64,000 bases of DNA from Amycolatopsis sp. DSM 110486 (GCF_019468465.1 NZ_CP080519.1:9603001-9667000), one strand, 5' to 3'. Counted from the first letter of the stretch, positions 40,120-49,318 are shown. Notes: generated by a model from the letters alone, not told the origin. A program made the numbers and translations.

Positions 40120-40677
40120 TCAACCTAGTACCCCGTGCAGGACCGCCGTGACGACGGCGTCCGCGTAGGTGTGGTCGAGCGGCCGGCGGCCGGTGAGCAA
40201 GCGGTAGTGCAGCGGCGCGAAGACCAAGTCCAGCAGCAGGTCCACGTCGGCGTCCGGACCGACGACCTCGCGTACCGCGGCGCGGACGGGGGCGCGGCGG
40301 GGCTCGAACCAGTGCTCGTCGAGGCGGGCGGCGAGGTCGGGGTCCTGCTGAGCGGCGCCGAGCAGGCCGGTGAAGACACGGCCCAGCACCGTGTCCACGT
40401 AGAGGTCGGCGAAGTGGCGGGCGTGGGCGCGCAGCAGCCCTTCGGCGGTGGTGGCGCGCGTGGTGACCGGGTTGGCGCGGGCGTGGTCGAGGAAGGCTTC
40501 GAGCACCACGGCAGCCTTGCCGGTCCACCAGCGGTACACGGTGCGCTTGCCGACACCGGCGCGGGCGGCGATGGCGTCGACGCTCACCGCGGCCCAGCCG
40601 CCGGCGACGATGAGGTCCCAGGCGGCGTCGAGGATCGCGCGGTGGGTCTGGGGGTTGCGGCGGGTGGCGTCAGGCAC
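40120..40677 (-). CDS. TetR family regulator
   Basis: 185 residues. Helix-turn-helix AIAARAGVGKRTVYRWWTGK near 35-55, and a C-terminal domain with ARHFADLYVDTVLGRVFTGL and VDLLLDLVFAPLHYRLLTGR, the TetR_C_16/AefR-like form. GTG 40677 overlaps the end of the glycosidase-like gene by 8 bp, and the dienelactone hydrolase gene follows by 35 bp, so the three genes probably form one transcript. Confidence 0.85.
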   Translation of the reverse strand: MPDATRRNPQTHRAILDAAWDLIVAGGWAAVSVDAIAARAGVGKRTVYRWWTGKAAVVLEAFLDHARANPVTTRATTAEGLLRAHARHFADLYVDTVLGRVFTGLLGAAQQDPDLAARLDEHWFEPRRAPVRAAVREVVGPDADVDLLLDLVFAPLHYRLLTGRRPLDHTYADAVVTAVLHGVLG

Positions 40678-41728
40678 CGCGCACCGCCCACCCGGCGGCC
40701 ACGCGCCGGTTGACCTCGGTGATCGCGCCGACGAGGTCGTCGTAGGGCTCGTCCCACGGATCCTTCAGGCCCCAGCCACGATGCGGGTTTTCGACGTAGG
40801 CGCACCAGTGCCAGCCCAGGCACCAGTCCAGCGCGGCGAACGCCTCGGCGGTGCGGACGTACCCGGCGGCGCGGTCGGCCTGGTCGCGCATGCCGCCGGT
40901 GCGGTGCGGGCTCAGCCGCGTGGGGCACCAGTTGCCGGTGTCGGCGACGAGCACCGGCAGGCCGGTCCTCGCGTGCCAGCGTTCGAGCGTCTCCAGCGCC
41001 GTGTCGAGCGCGCCCGGGCCTGGGAACGTCTGCACCGACAGGACGTCGACGTGCTTCGCGGCGGCATCGAGGACTTCGTCCGGTGCGCCCGCTTTCGTCC
41101 CGAAGCGGTCGCCGAGGATCAAGTGGTTCGGGTCGTGGCGGCGGATCGCCGCGGTGGCCGTGGCGTAGTAGGCCTCGGCCGTCTCGGCGAGCGGGCCGGG
41201 CCAGCCGGCACCCGTCGGGTGGCGCGCCCAGGCCGGCCCGTCGACGAGGAAGTACCCGAGCAGCAACGGATCCTCCGGGCGGCACAGCGTGCGGGCCAGG
41301 TGGTCGCAGTACTCGGCGAACGCGGGCGAACGCGGATCACGGTAGGCCGGGTGCCCGTTCCACGACTCGATCTCCGCCACCCGCAACGCCTGCACGTACG
41401 GCAAACCGGCCGCGGCGACGTCCGCGCCCGGCAGGTCCTCCGCGTGCCCCAGGTCCACGACGGTGCCTGTGACGCCGAGCCCGGTGCCGCTGATGTACTC
41501 CGCGGTCGAGCCGACCGTGGTGAACCCCCAGGCGCGCAGGTCCGCGCCCAGGCCGTCGCGAAGCCACTTCTCGCGCGAGCCGCCGTACCGAGTGCGCCAG
41601 ATGTCCTGGTTGTGCTGGTATCGGAGGTTCGTGTCGTGCGCGTGCGCGACCCCGATCGACGGGAACGGCTCGCCGTCCGGCCCGGAGAACGTCCACCGCC
41701 CGTGGCGGGCCACCGTGAAGAACGCCAT
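40670..41728 (-). CDS. Glycoside hydrolase-like TIM-barrel protein lacking expected catalytic acids
   Basis: 352 residues, no signal peptide. The start (RWTFSGPDGEPFPSIGVAHA) and barrel strands follow a family of agarase/beta-galactosidase-like barrels. At the strand where relatives have N-E (G-Y-F-x-D/G-N-E) this protein reads LLGYFLVDGPAWARH, and where the nucleophile Glu is expected it reads PVLVADTGNWCP. Both Glu positions seem to be lost or replaced by Asp, so it may be a non-catalytic or altered enzyme. Alignment was by eye. First gene of an apparent operon with a TetR regulator and a hydrolase. Confidence 0.6.
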   Translation of the reverse strand: MAFFTVARHGRWTFSGPDGEPFPSIGVAHAHDTNLRYQHNQDIWRTRYGGSREKWLRDGLGADLRAWGFTTVGSTAEYISGTGLGVTGTVVDLGHAEDLPGADVAAAGLPYVQALRVAEIESWNGHPAYRDPRSPAFAEYCDHLARTLCRPEDPLLLGYFLVDGPAWARHPTGAGWPGPLAETAEAYYATATAAIRRHDPNHLILGDRFGTKAGAPDEVLDAAAKHVDVLSVQTFPGPGALDTALETLERWHARTGLPVLVADTGNWCPTRLSPHRTGGMRDQADRAAGYVRTAEAFAALDWCLGWHWCAYVENPHRGWGLKDPWDEPYDDLVGAITEVNRRVAAGWAVRGA

Positions 41729-41829
41729 GGATTGAGGATACGAACCGGTTCGTCTCCCCTGCCGTCCGGGGTCACCCGCCTGCGTGAGCGGAGGGGCGCG
41801 CCGGGACCGCCGGTGTCACCATCACCGCC

Positions 41830-42666
41830 ATGAGGTGGAAAGGCGTGGCCTGGGCCGCGGGCGTACTGGTGGGCATCGGGCTCGCGGCGGGGGCCGGGGT
41901 GTGGGTCCACTCCGCCGAGCGCACGGCCGGGGACACGTGGCACTCCATCGGCACCGACGAGCCCGACCGGATCGACGTGAACGCCACCGTGCAGAAGGTC
42001 GACGCGGTCGCGCGGGAGGTGACGTTGCGGGTGCTCGTCGTGCCGCGCGGGCGGCTCGGCGAGGACGACGGGGTCGCGCCGGCGAGCGATCTCACGTTGC
42101 TGAACTCCTCGAGCCTGCGCGGTGACCAGACGCTCCCCGCCCACGAGCGGATCGCGAGCGCCGACCTGCCGATCGCGCTGGCGGGCGGCGCGATCACCGA
42201 CTACCCGTTCGACGGCTACGAAAGCCACATCCAGTTCGCCGCCGTGCAGGACGGCAAGCCGGTGCCGGTGCTGCTCACGCTGGACAAGGTCGACAGTCTG
42301 TTCGGCCTCACGGTGACCGGCTCCGACAGCTCCGGCGGCCTCGACATCCGCCTCACCCGCGCGACGAGCGTGCTCGTGTTCGCGCTGTTCATGATGTTCG
42401 CGATGTGGGCGATCGCCGTCGCGGTGGCGCTCGGTGCGCGCCACCTCGTCGCGCGCCGCCGCGGGCTGGTGTGGCCGGCGTTCGGGTTCATGGCCGCGTC
42501 GTTGTTCGCGCTGGCTTCCTTCCGCAACGCCGCTCCGGGCTCGCCGCCGATCGGCACGCTGCTCGACTACACGGCGTTCCTCTGGGCCGAGCTGATCGTG
42601 GCGCTGAGCGTGTTCGCGTCGGTGGTCGCCGGCGCCGCCGTGGAACGGGCGAATCGCACGAGTTAG
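41830..42666 (+). CDS. DUF4436-like membrane protein
   Basis: 278 residues. One N-terminal transmembrane segment (GVAWAAGVLVGIGLAAGAGV), an extracytoplasmic beta domain of about 150 residues (RIDVNATVQKVDAVAREVTL, ITDYPFDGYESHIQFAAV), then three hydrophobic helices at the end. This arrangement and the TDYPFD-Y motif agree with DUF4436 proteins of mycobacteria and relatives; function unknown. ATG 41830 has a weak ribosome site. It stands alone, followed by 237 bp that hold one questionable short frame. Confidence 0.7.
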   Translation: MRWKGVAWAAGVLVGIGLAAGAGVWVHSAERTAGDTWHSIGTDEPDRIDVNATVQKVDAVAREVTLRVLVVPRGRLGEDDGVAPASDLTLLNSSSLRGDQTLPAHERIASADLPIALAGGAITDYPFDGYESHIQFAAVQDGKPVPVLLTLDKVDSLFGLTVTGSDSSGGLDIRLTRATSVLVFALFMMFAMWAIAVAVALGARHLVARRRGLVWPAFGFMAASLFALASFRNAAPGSPPIGTLLDYTAFLWAELIVALSVFASVVAGAAVERANRTS

Positions 42667-42736
42667 CCGCGCGGTGTCGGTTTCGGGCCCTCCGGTTTGT
42701 CGTCCCCACGACAGCCCGACGACGAGGGAGCGCACC

Positions 42737-42979
42737 GTGATCACCCCGAACCTGGCCTGGCAGCTCGAACACCAGACGCCCCGCGACCACCGCGCCGCCG
42801 GCGAACGTCTCGGCCGCCTGGCGGCATTTCTCACTCGGCGGCGCCGGCGGACGAGTGTCCGTGCGACGATCCGGGGCGAGCACCGACCCCAGGGAGCGCG
42901 CACATGGCCCGGCACCACCTCGACCCGACCCGTGAAACCACGATCGACGTCTTCAACCGGGACACCGAGCCCGTCCTGA
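42737..42979 (+). CDS. Questionable short frame ahead of formamidase
   Basis: An 80-codon frame with GTG start and a good ribosome site (GAGGGAG, 6 nt upstream). The first 35 residues look protein-like (ITPNLAWQLEHQTPRDHRAA) but the rest overlaps the start of the formamidase gene by 76 bp and is low in complexity. The ribosome-site context AGGGAGCGCAC is repeated before the formamidase ATG at 42904. It may be a leader peptide or a duplicated start region; no family recognised. Confidence 0.3.
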   Translation: MITPNLAWQLEHQTPRDHRAAGERLGRLAAFLTRRRRRTSVRATIRGEHRPQGARTWPGTTSTRPVKPRSTSSTGTPSPS

Positions 42980-43827
42980 CCGTCGACCCCGGGGACACGG
43001 TCGTGGTCGGATCGCTGGACTGCCACGGGTTCCTGGAACGCCAGCGCACACCCGGCGAACAGCGGCCGCGGATGATCGACCCGAGCCGCGGCCACTGCCT
43101 CACCGGCCCGATCGCCGTGCGCGGCGCGGAGCCGGGCGCGGTGCTCGCCGTGCACCTGGACGACCTGCGGCCCGGCGACTGGGGCTGGACCGTGTCGGCG
43201 TCGAAGGACAACTGGCTCACGCAGAAGCTCGGCGTCGCCGGCGGCCCGCCCGGACGGCTGCTGTGGGAGCTCGACGCCGGCGAGCGCACCGGCACCAACG
43301 ACCGCGGCCAGACCGTGGCGCTGGCGCCGTTCCTCGGGGTGATCGGCCTGCCGCCGGCCGAGCCGGGCGACCACTCCACCGTGCCGCCGCGCCCGGAAGG
43401 CGGCGGCAACATCGACTGCCGCGAGCTCGTGGCGGGCTCGACGCTGTACCTGCCCGTCACGGTCCCCGGCGCGCGGCTGCTCGCCGGCGACGGGCACGCG
43501 GCCCAGGGCGACGGCGAGGTCGGCGGCACTGCGATCGAGTGCCCGATGACCACCGAGCTGACCCTGGACCTCACCACCGACCGGCCCGTGCCCGGCATCC
43601 ACGCCGAGGCGCCCGCCGGGCGCATCACGTTCGGCTTCCACACCGACCTCAACGAGGCCACCGCCGAGGCGCTCGGCGCGATGCTCACGTGGCTGGAGAA
43701 GCTCTACGACCTCGACCGCCCCACCGCGCTGGCGCTCGCGAGCCCGGTGGTCGACCTGCGCGTCACCCAGGTCGCCAACCAGACCTGGGGCGTGCACGCG
43801 GTACTCCCCACCTACGCGATCCGCTGA
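42904..43827 (+). CDS. Acetamidase/formamidase family protein
   Basis: 307 residues, FmdA_AmdA family. Recognisable elements: DPGDTVVVGSLDCHGF near 30-45, SRGHCLTGPIAVRGAEPGA near 68, GGGNIDCRELVAGSTLYLPV near 168, GDGHAAQGDGEVGGTAIECP near 195. The enzymes hydrolyse formamide or acetamide to ammonia and the acid, in the cytoplasm, allowing use of amides as nitrogen source. It is shorter than classical acetamidases of about 400 residues, as are many actinomycete members. ATG 42904 behind AGGGAG. Confidence 0.9.
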   Translation: MARHHLDPTRETTIDVFNRDTEPVLTVDPGDTVVVGSLDCHGFLERQRTPGEQRPRMIDPSRGHCLTGPIAVRGAEPGAVLAVHLDDLRPGDWGWTVSASKDNWLTQKLGVAGGPPGRLLWELDAGERTGTNDRGQTVALAPFLGVIGLPPAEPGDHSTVPPRPEGGGNIDCRELVAGSTLYLPVTVPGARLLAGDGHAAQGDGEVGGTAIECPMTTELTLDLTTDRPVPGIHAEAPAGRITFGFHTDLNEATAEALGAMLTWLEKLYDLDRPTALALASPVVDLRVTQVANQTWGVHAVLPTYAIR

Positions 43828-44047
43828 CGATCCGGCGAAGTCTGCCTTCGCGGCCACCCGGGTCTGCCCGGGGCGCGCACTGGTCTGGTCCATCCGTGAC
43901 CCAGGTGCGATCACACCTTAATTCGAGGCGAGAAATAACGGACTTCCGTAGGGTCCGGACCTCTTGACGCCATCCTCTTTGTCCGGTCAGGATCGCCAAG
44001 GCCCGCTTTGGGCCCGTCCCCGCCGCCCTCTGCAGAACGGACTGTCG

Positions 44048-46705
44048 ATGGCCAGAAGATCCCCCGGGTGGTCCCGGGCCCGAAGGACCACGTTCGCCGC
44101 GCTCGCGAGCCTCACCCTGCTGGGCGGTGTGGCGAACGCGGCGCCCGCCCCCGCCACACCGGCCGCACCGGCCGCGGCGCAGCCCGAGATCGGGCAGCCC
44201 GCGCTCGACAAGAACGGCTGCGCGCGCATCGAGAACACCCTGCCGACGCTTTCGGATTGGCCGAAGGTCGACAGCTTGATGCAGAAGAACCCGCAAGACG
44301 AGGCGCGCATCGCGAAGATCCTCTCCGGCATGACGCTGGAGGAGAAGGTCGGGCAGATGACGCAGCCCGAGATCAACGCGATCACCCCCGACGAGGTCAA
44401 GCAGTACGCCATCGGCTCGGTGCTCAACGGCGGCGGCTCGTGGCCCGGCGGCAACAAGCACGCCACGCAGCAGGACTGGCTGAACCTCGCCGACGCGTAC
44501 TGGAGCGCGTCGAAGACCAGCCGCACGAAGATCCCCGTGATCTGGGGCATCGACGCCGTGCACGGCAACAACAACGTCTACGGCGCCACCGTCTTCCCGC
44601 AGAACATCGCGCTCGGCGCCGCCCACGACCCGTGCCTGGTCCGCGACGTCGAGAACGCCACCGCGCGCCAGATCCGCGCCACCGGCCAGGACTGGGCCTT
44701 CGCCCCCACGCTCGCCGTGGTGCAGGACGACCGCTGGGGCCGCACATACGAGGGCTTCTCCGAGGACCCGCGCATCACCCGGGCCTACGGCTACGAGGCC
44801 ATCAACGGCCTGCAGGACGGCGCCACCAAGCGCATCACCTACAACGGCGTGATCGCCACCGCCAAGCACTACATCGGCGACGGCGGCACGATCAAGGGCC
44901 AGGACCAGGGCGTGAACCCCTCGTCCGAGGCAGACATGATCAACATCCACGGTCAGGGCTACTACGGCGCGCTCGCCGCCGGCACCCAGACCGTGATGGT
45001 GTCGTTCAACAGCTGGACCAACGCCGACCTCGGCATCAACGAGGGCAAGCTCACCGGCAGCGACAAAGCACTGAACCAGATCCTCAAGGGCAAGATGGGC
45101 TTCGACGGCCTCGTCGTGTCGGACTGGAACGGCATCGGCCAGGTCCCCGGCTGCACCAACGCGAGCTGCCCTCAGGCGATCAACGCCGGCGTCGACCTCG
45201 TGATGGTGCCCGCCGACTGGAAGGCGTTCATCACCAACACCGTCGCGCAGGTCAACGACGGCCAGATCCCGATGGCCCGCATCGACGACGCCGTGACCCG
45301 CATCCTGCGCGTGAAGCTGCGCGCCGGGATCCTCGACGAGCAGAAGCCGTCGGACCGCTCCTACGCCAACTCAGACGAGGCGCTCACGGACAACTGGCTC
45401 GCCCGCGACGCCGTGCGCGAGTCGCAGACGCTGCTGAAGAACAACGGCAACGTGCTGCCGCTCAAGCCGAAGTCGAAGGTGCTGGTGGTCGGCAAGAGCG
45501 CCGACAGCATCCAGAACCAGACCGGCGGCTGGACGCTGTCGTGGCAGGGCACCGGCAACACCAACGCCGACTTCCCCAACGCCACCTCGATCCTGGGCGG
45601 GCTCAAGGAAGACCTCGGCGACGCCAACGTCACCTTCAGCGAGAAGGGCGACGTCGACCCGACCGGCTACGACGCGGTGATCGCCGTGATCGGCGAAACG
45701 CCGTATGCCGAGGGCGTGGGCGACCTGCAGCGCAAGTCGCTGGAGGCCGCGAAGCTCTACCCCGAGGACCTCGCCGTGCTGGACAAGGTGAGCGGCAAGG
45801 GTGTCCCGGTCGTCACCGCCTACGTCGGCGGTCGTCCGCTCTACCTGAACAAGGAGATCAATCGCTCCGACGCGTTCGTGGCGGCCTGGCTGCCCGGCAC
45901 CGAGGGCGGCGGCGTGGCGGACATGATGGTCAAGGGCAAGGACGGCACGGGGTACCAGGGCAAGCTGTCCTACTCGTGGCCGAAGAGCGCGTGCCAGACG
46001 CCGCTCAACCCGTGGAGCCCGGACTACGACCCGCTGTTCGCGCTGGGCTACGGCCTCAAGACCGGTCAGCGCGCCACCGTGGCGAAGCTCGACGAGGCCG
46101 AGGGCCCGACGACCTGCGGGTCGACCGGTGGCGGGGGCACCGCGACCGAGGACCTGTCGATCTTCGACCGCACGGACATCGCGCCGTACAAGAGCTACAT
46201 CGGCTCGGCCTCGAACTGGGGCGGCACCGAGATCGGGCCCGACGGCACCGCGGAGCACCCGGAGATCACCGTGACTCCGGCGGACGTCAACGTGCAGGCC
46301 GACGGCCTCAAGACGACGTGGACCGGCACCGGCGCGGCACAGCTGTACCTGCAGAGCCCCGCGACCAGCGACCTGCGCGGGTACCCCAACGCGGACGGGG
46401 CGCTCGAGTTCGACGTGATCGTGAACTCGCCACCGGTGAACCGCACCGTGGTGAGCATGCACTGCGTCTACCCGTGCTTCTCGGAGGTCAACGCCACCAA
46501 GCTGTTCACGGATCTGCCGGCGGGGAGCAAGTCGACGGTGAAGATCCCGCTCTCGTGCTTCGCGAACGGGCTCGACTTCGAGAACGTCAACACGCCGTTC
46601 CTGGTCTACACCGACGGTGCGTTCTCGGCGTCGTTCGCGAACGTGAGGTGGTCGCCAGGCGGAGCGAAAGATCCGGACGCTGTGAAGTGTTCGGATCTGA
46701 CGTGA
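44048..46705 (+). CDS. Secreted family 3 beta-glucosidase/glucan glucohydrolase
   Basis: 885 residues. Export signal with SRARRTTFAALASLTLLGGV (Sec, or weak Tat). Family 3 domain 1 with KIPVIWGIDAVHGNNNVYGA and the nucleophile Asp359 in VVSDWNGIG; domain 2 with SQTLLKNNGNVLPLKPKSKV and LPGTEGGGVADMM. The C-terminal 180 residues form an extra beta domain (ExoP-like galactose-binding fold) with DFENVNTPFLVYT. It should release glucose from beta-glucans or cello-oligosaccharides outside the cell. ATG 44048 has only a weak ribosome site. Single gene closed by a terminator hairpin. Confidence 0.9.
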   Translation: MARRSPGWSRARRTTFAALASLTLLGGVANAAPAPATPAAPAAAQPEIGQPALDKNGCARIENTLPTLSDWPKVDSLMQKNPQDEARIAKILSGMTLEEKVGQMTQPEINAITPDEVKQYAIGSVLNGGGSWPGGNKHATQQDWLNLADAYWSASKTSRTKIPVIWGIDAVHGNNNVYGATVFPQNIALGAAHDPCLVRDVENATARQIRATGQDWAFAPTLAVVQDDRWGRTYEGFSEDPRITRAYGYEAINGLQDGATKRITYNGVIATAKHYIGDGGTIKGQDQGVNPSSEADMINIHGQGYYGALAAGTQTVMVSFNSWTNADLGINEGKLTGSDKALNQILKGKMGFDGLVVSDWNGIGQVPGCTNASCPQAINAGVDLVMVPADWKAFITNTVAQVNDGQIPMARIDDAVTRILRVKLRAGILDEQKPSDRSYANSDEALTDNWLARDAVRESQTLLKNNGNVLPLKPKSKVLVVGKSADSIQNQTGGWTLSWQGTGNTNADFPNATSILGGLKEDLGDANVTFSEKGDVDPTGYDAVIAVIGETPYAEGVGDLQRKSLEAAKLYPEDLAVLDKVSGKGVPVVTAYVGGRPLYLNKEINRSDAFVAAWLPGTEGGGVADMMVKGKDGTGYQGKLSYSWPKSACQTPLNPWSPDYDPLFALGYGLKTGQRATVAKLDEAEGPTTCGSTGGGGTATEDLSIFDRTDIAPYKSYIGSASNWGGTEIGPDGTAEHPEITVTPADVNVQADGLKTTWTGTGAAQLYLQSPATSDLRGYPNADGALEFDVIVNSPPVNRTVVSMHCVYPCFSEVNATKLFTDLPAGSKSTVKIPLSCFANGLDFENVNTPFLVYTDGAFSASFANVRWSPGGAKDPDAVKCSDLT

Positions 46706-46714
46706 GGTGAGTGC

Positions 46715-46750
46715 CGGGGCGCTCGCGGGACTTTCCCCGCGAGCGCCCCG
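46715..46750 (+). terminator. Terminator of the family 3 glycosidase gene
   Basis: CGGGGCGCTCGCGGG pairs perfectly with 46736-46750 around a 6-nt loop, 9 nt after the stop codon, followed by CGTTTGG. Confidence 0.85.
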
Positions 46751-46818
46751 CGTTTGGGTGAGCACTGTCATGCGACCAGCTCGAGAATCCGTTCACGAGC
46801 CTGGGAAGGGAGCGGTCG

Positions 46819-46960
46819 GTGACAACAGTGGCTGACCCATATCGAGTGCTCGGGCGTGGCTATGCCGCGATGCGGCAGCCTTCCCTCGCATCGGGCATCG
46901 TCTAGACGCCGCGCTCGGTGACGCCATCACTGCAAAACCCCGAGAACGTGACATTGGCGC
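46819..46960 (+). pseudogene. N-terminal remnant of a SAM-dependent methyltransferase
   Basis: A GTG start with good ribosome site (GGGAAGGGAG) opens ADPYRVLGRGYAAMRQPS, the N-terminus typical of a class I methyltransferase family of actinomycetes (usual form DPY-x-V-x-GRGYA-x-R-x-PDPRI). A TAG follows at 46903. Directly after, another frame reads LDAALGDAIT, the next conserved piece of the same family (usually followed by VVNVGAGTGSYEP, absent here). So the gene is frameshifted and truncated after about 40 residues. Confidence 0.65.
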
Positions 46961-47014
46961 GGACACGGCATGCTTTAGAGGTCTCTCCTGCGGAAACGCC
47001 GATCAGCCGCGCGT

Positions 47015-47040
47015 GTCTCGCAAACGATCGTTTTTGAGAC
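47015..47040. repeat. 26-bp near-perfect palindrome
   Basis: Arms GTCTC...GAGAC enclose AAACGATCGTTT; 11 of 13 base pairs match. It lies inside the decayed zone. It could be a recombination site, an insertion-sequence end or an operator; none is proven. Confidence 0.5.
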
Positions 47041-47288
47041 TCTCCCCAGCCTGCGCGGATGGCACAGACCTTTCTGGGGCGGTTCGCAGGCGCGGCGGGG
47101 GACCGGAACCCGTGTCGCTGGTACCCGTCCCGCCGATACGCCCGGTTCGAGCTCCGTCCCGGGGGCTAGTCAGCCTCGACCGAGCCCACGAACGCCAACC
47201 GGCCGGGACTGTCAACCTCGGACTGCCGATCATCGTCGACCCGAAGCCCTAAACCGACCTTGGGACCATTCAGCTGACGCTTGGCACG

Positions 47289-47325
47289 AGGACCGGACTG
47301 TCCACATAGGACAACGTCCGGTCCT
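47289..47325 (+). terminator. Hairpin with T-rich tail
   Basis: AGGACCGGAC pairs with GTCCGGTCCT (47316-47325), with an inner TGTCC/GGACA stem, then TTGTTT on the plus strand. It would end transcripts coming through the decayed zone from the left. Confidence 0.7.
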
Positions 47326-47329
47326 TTGT

Positions 47330-47455
47330 TTAAAGCGACGATCTGATGGCGCGAATCATGTCTGAGACCAGCACGGGCGCTTGCGGGAGAACGCGCTGCG
47401 CATATGAGACCAGCTCGTACCCTTCAGGCAAAACATGCCAGCCTGCCGCTACCCG
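47330..47455 (-). pseudogene. Possible C-terminal gene fragment
   Basis: A minus-strand frame without a usable start reads LPEGYELVSYAQRVLPQAPV and LVSDMIRAIRSSL before TAA at 47332-47330. It looks like a genuine protein end but has no start or upstream part; the neighbouring DUF4389 gene occupies the DNA upstream in another frame. Family not recognised. Confidence 0.3.
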
Positions 47456-48207
47456 GCCCCGAGGGTTTCACCGGCCGGCTGCCCTGCGGCCGGCGGTCCA
47501 GAAGGCGACGGTGGGGTGGGGTCGGCGGGCACCGGCTCGGCGCCGCCCTGGTCAAGTCGGAACGGCGGATAGCGGTCGGTCATCAGTCCGGTGTAGGCGG
47601 CCACGCGCAGCGCCCAGCGGTTTATGCCGAGCACGAAGTCGTACAGCGACTTCGGGTACCGGCCGGTGAACAGCAGCACGATCGCGGCGATCAGCAGGAG
47701 CAGCGCGAGGAGGCCGACACCGCCGGCGCCGGCGTTCCAGCCACCGTCGGTGGTAGCGCCGGAGCTTGCCCACAGTCCGCCGCCGACCAGGATCGACAGC
47801 ACGATGTAGTGCGGCAGGGCCAGCAGCCACCACTTGACCAGCACCAGGCCGCGGGACAGCCGCTCGGGGTAGGGCACGTCGAGGTGCGCCGGGTAGTCGG
47901 CCACTTCTGCGAGGGTGAAGGGCGGATAGCGGTCGGTGCCCAGGGCGCTGTAGCCGTAGTAGTTCACCCGCCAGGTCCAGCGCAACACGCCGACGTTGAA
48001 GTCGAACAACGATCGCGGATAGCGCGCGGTGATCAGAATGGCGAAAAACGCGATCACGCTGACTACGGAGAAGGCGACCCACAGGAAGAACAGCACGACG
48101 AAGTGCGGGATCAGCAGCAGCCATTTGACCAGCCACAGGCCGCGGGAGCCCGACGGCTCGAGCGCCGCGTCGACGCGGACCGGGTAGGGCGTACGGGGAT
48201 CGGTCAT
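47449..48207 (-). CDS. DUF4389 membrane protein
   Basis: 252 residues with two similar halves: [20 protein letters not shown] ... [19 protein letters not shown] ... DRYPPF, then [20 protein letters not shown] ... [19 protein letters not shown] ... DRYPPF. Each half has the L-P-H, R-Y-P-x-S-L-x-D-F and D-R-Y-P-P-F motifs of DUF4389, a membrane domain of unknown function. The tail is proline-rich. ATG 48207 overlaps the stop of the oxidoreductase gene by 4 nt, so both are made together under the TetR-controlled promoter. Confidence 0.9.
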   Translation of the reverse strand: MTDPRTPYPVRVDAALEPSGSRGLWLVKWLLLIPHFVVLFFLWVAFSVVSVIAFFAILITARYPRSLFDFNVGVLRWTWRVNYYGYSALGTDRYPPFTLAEVADYPAHLDVPYPERLSRGLVLVKWWLLALPHYIVLSILVGGGLWASSGATTDGGWNAGAGGVGLLALLLLIAAIVLLFTGRYPKSLYDFVLGINRWALRVAAYTGLMTDRYPPFRLDQGGAEPVPADPTPPSPSGPPAAGQPAGETLGAG

Positions 48208-49214
48208 GGTGTGCTCCCTGTGGCGGGTGCCGGGGGGAGGACGGAGACGACGAGCTTGCCTCGGGTCTTCCCGTCGAGCAGGTGGCGGATGGCCGCAGCG
48301 ACCTCGGCCAGTGGGTAGGTGCGGTCGATCGCGGGGGTGAGCTTTCCGCCCTCGATGAGCGCGCCGAGCGCGATCAGATCGACGGCGGTCTCCTTCGCGA
48401 CGAAGGTGCCCAGCTGCTGGCGGACGAACGGCGAAAGCAGCTTCGCCCGGATCTGGCGGTCGCTGCCGCCGAGCAGCCGGCCGCCGCTCTCTCCGCCGAC
48501 GATGACCAGTCGTCCCCGTGGTGTCAGAACCCGCCGTAGATCGGACAGCCGGGCGTTGCCGCCGATGTCGAGGACGACGTCGTAGCGGTGTCCGCCGTCG
48601 GCGAATTCGGCGCCGGTGTAGTCGATAACGTGGTCGGCGCCCAGGGCGCGGACCATCTCCACCTTGCTGGGGCTGCAAACGCCGGTGACGTCCGCGCCGA
48701 ATGCCTTCGCGATCTGCACCGCGAACGTACCGACACCGCCCGAGGCGCCGATGATCAGCACCGTCTCACCGGCCCGGACGCGTCCGTGGTCGCGGACCGC
48801 CTGCAGGGCGGTCACCCCCGAGACCGGAACGGCAGCAGCCTGTTCGAAGGAGAGGTTCGCCGGCTTCGGGGCGAGCTTGCCAGGGCGGGCGGTCGCATAC
48901 TGCGCGAAGGTGCTGGTGGACATCCCGAACACCTCGTCGCCCGGGGCGAAGCCGGTGACGCTGGGGCCGACCGCCTCGACCGTTCCGGCCAGGTTCCGGC
49001 CTGGGTTGGCGTACTTCGGGCGGCGAAGTCCGAAGCCTGCGAGCCGGATCGGATAGGGCAGGCCGGACATGATGTGCCAGGTGCCCCGGTCCACGCTGGC
49101 CGCGTGCACCCTCACCAGGATGTCGTCGTCCCCCATAGTGGGTGTGTCGGTCTGCGCGACCCGGAAGAGGTCCTCGGGAGCGGCGCTGTAGTGGTCCTGC
49201 ACGACCGCCGTCAT
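48204..49214 (-). CDS. Zinc-independent quinone oxidoreductase-like alcohol dehydrogenase (MDR family)
   Basis: 336 residues from ATG 49214; an in-frame ATG at 49274 with GAAGG upstream would add 20 residues. The GroES-like N-terminal domain ([34 protein letters not shown]) lacks the catalytic zinc ligands, and the Rossmann domain has [21 protein letters not shown]-terminus shows [14 protein letters not shown], typical of NADPH:quinone reductases, which reduce quinones or enones. Divergent from a TetR gene with a strong operator between, and first of an operon with the DUF4389 protein. Confidence 0.9.
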   Translation of the reverse strand: MTAVVQDHYSAAPEDLFRVAQTDTPTMGDDDILVRVHAASVDRGTWHIMSGLPYPIRLAGFGLRRPKYANPGRNLAGTVEAVGPSVTGFAPGDEVFGMSTSTFAQYATARPGKLAPKPANLSFEQAAAVPVSGVTALQAVRDHGRVRAGETVLIIGASGGVGTFAVQIAKAFGADVTGVCSPSKVEMVRALGADHVIDYTGAEFADGGHRYDVVLDIGGNARLSDLRRVLTPRGRLVIVGGESGGRLLGGSDRQIRAKLLSPFVRQQLGTFVAKETAVDLIALGALIEGGKLTPAIDRTYPLAEVAAAIRHLLDGKTRGKLVVSVLPPAPATGSTP

Positions 49215-49318
49215 CGTTGCCCCTGCGGTCTCGAGAGGGGGACCCCTGAGTCTGTCGACGTGAGTTGTGCGCATCGTGACCTTCGCTTTCACCGTTGATC
49301 ACTGGACGGTGTACATGA

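Larger units (their letters stand above)
46706..47448. other. Decayed 740-bp intergenic zone
   Basis: No intact gene. It contains a terminator (46715), a methyltransferase remnant with in-frame stop and frame change (46819), a near-perfect 26-bp palindrome (47015), a long but unconvincing open frame to 47252, a second hairpin (47289) and a minus-strand gene tail (47330). Codon use is less GC-biased than in the neighbours, suggesting old foreign or inactivated DNA. Confidence 0.6.

Noticed and set aside
46706..47448. tRNA or insertion sequence in the decayed zone
   Set aside because: No cloverleaf or T-loop signature, no transposase homology and no paired terminal inverted repeats with target duplication could be seen.
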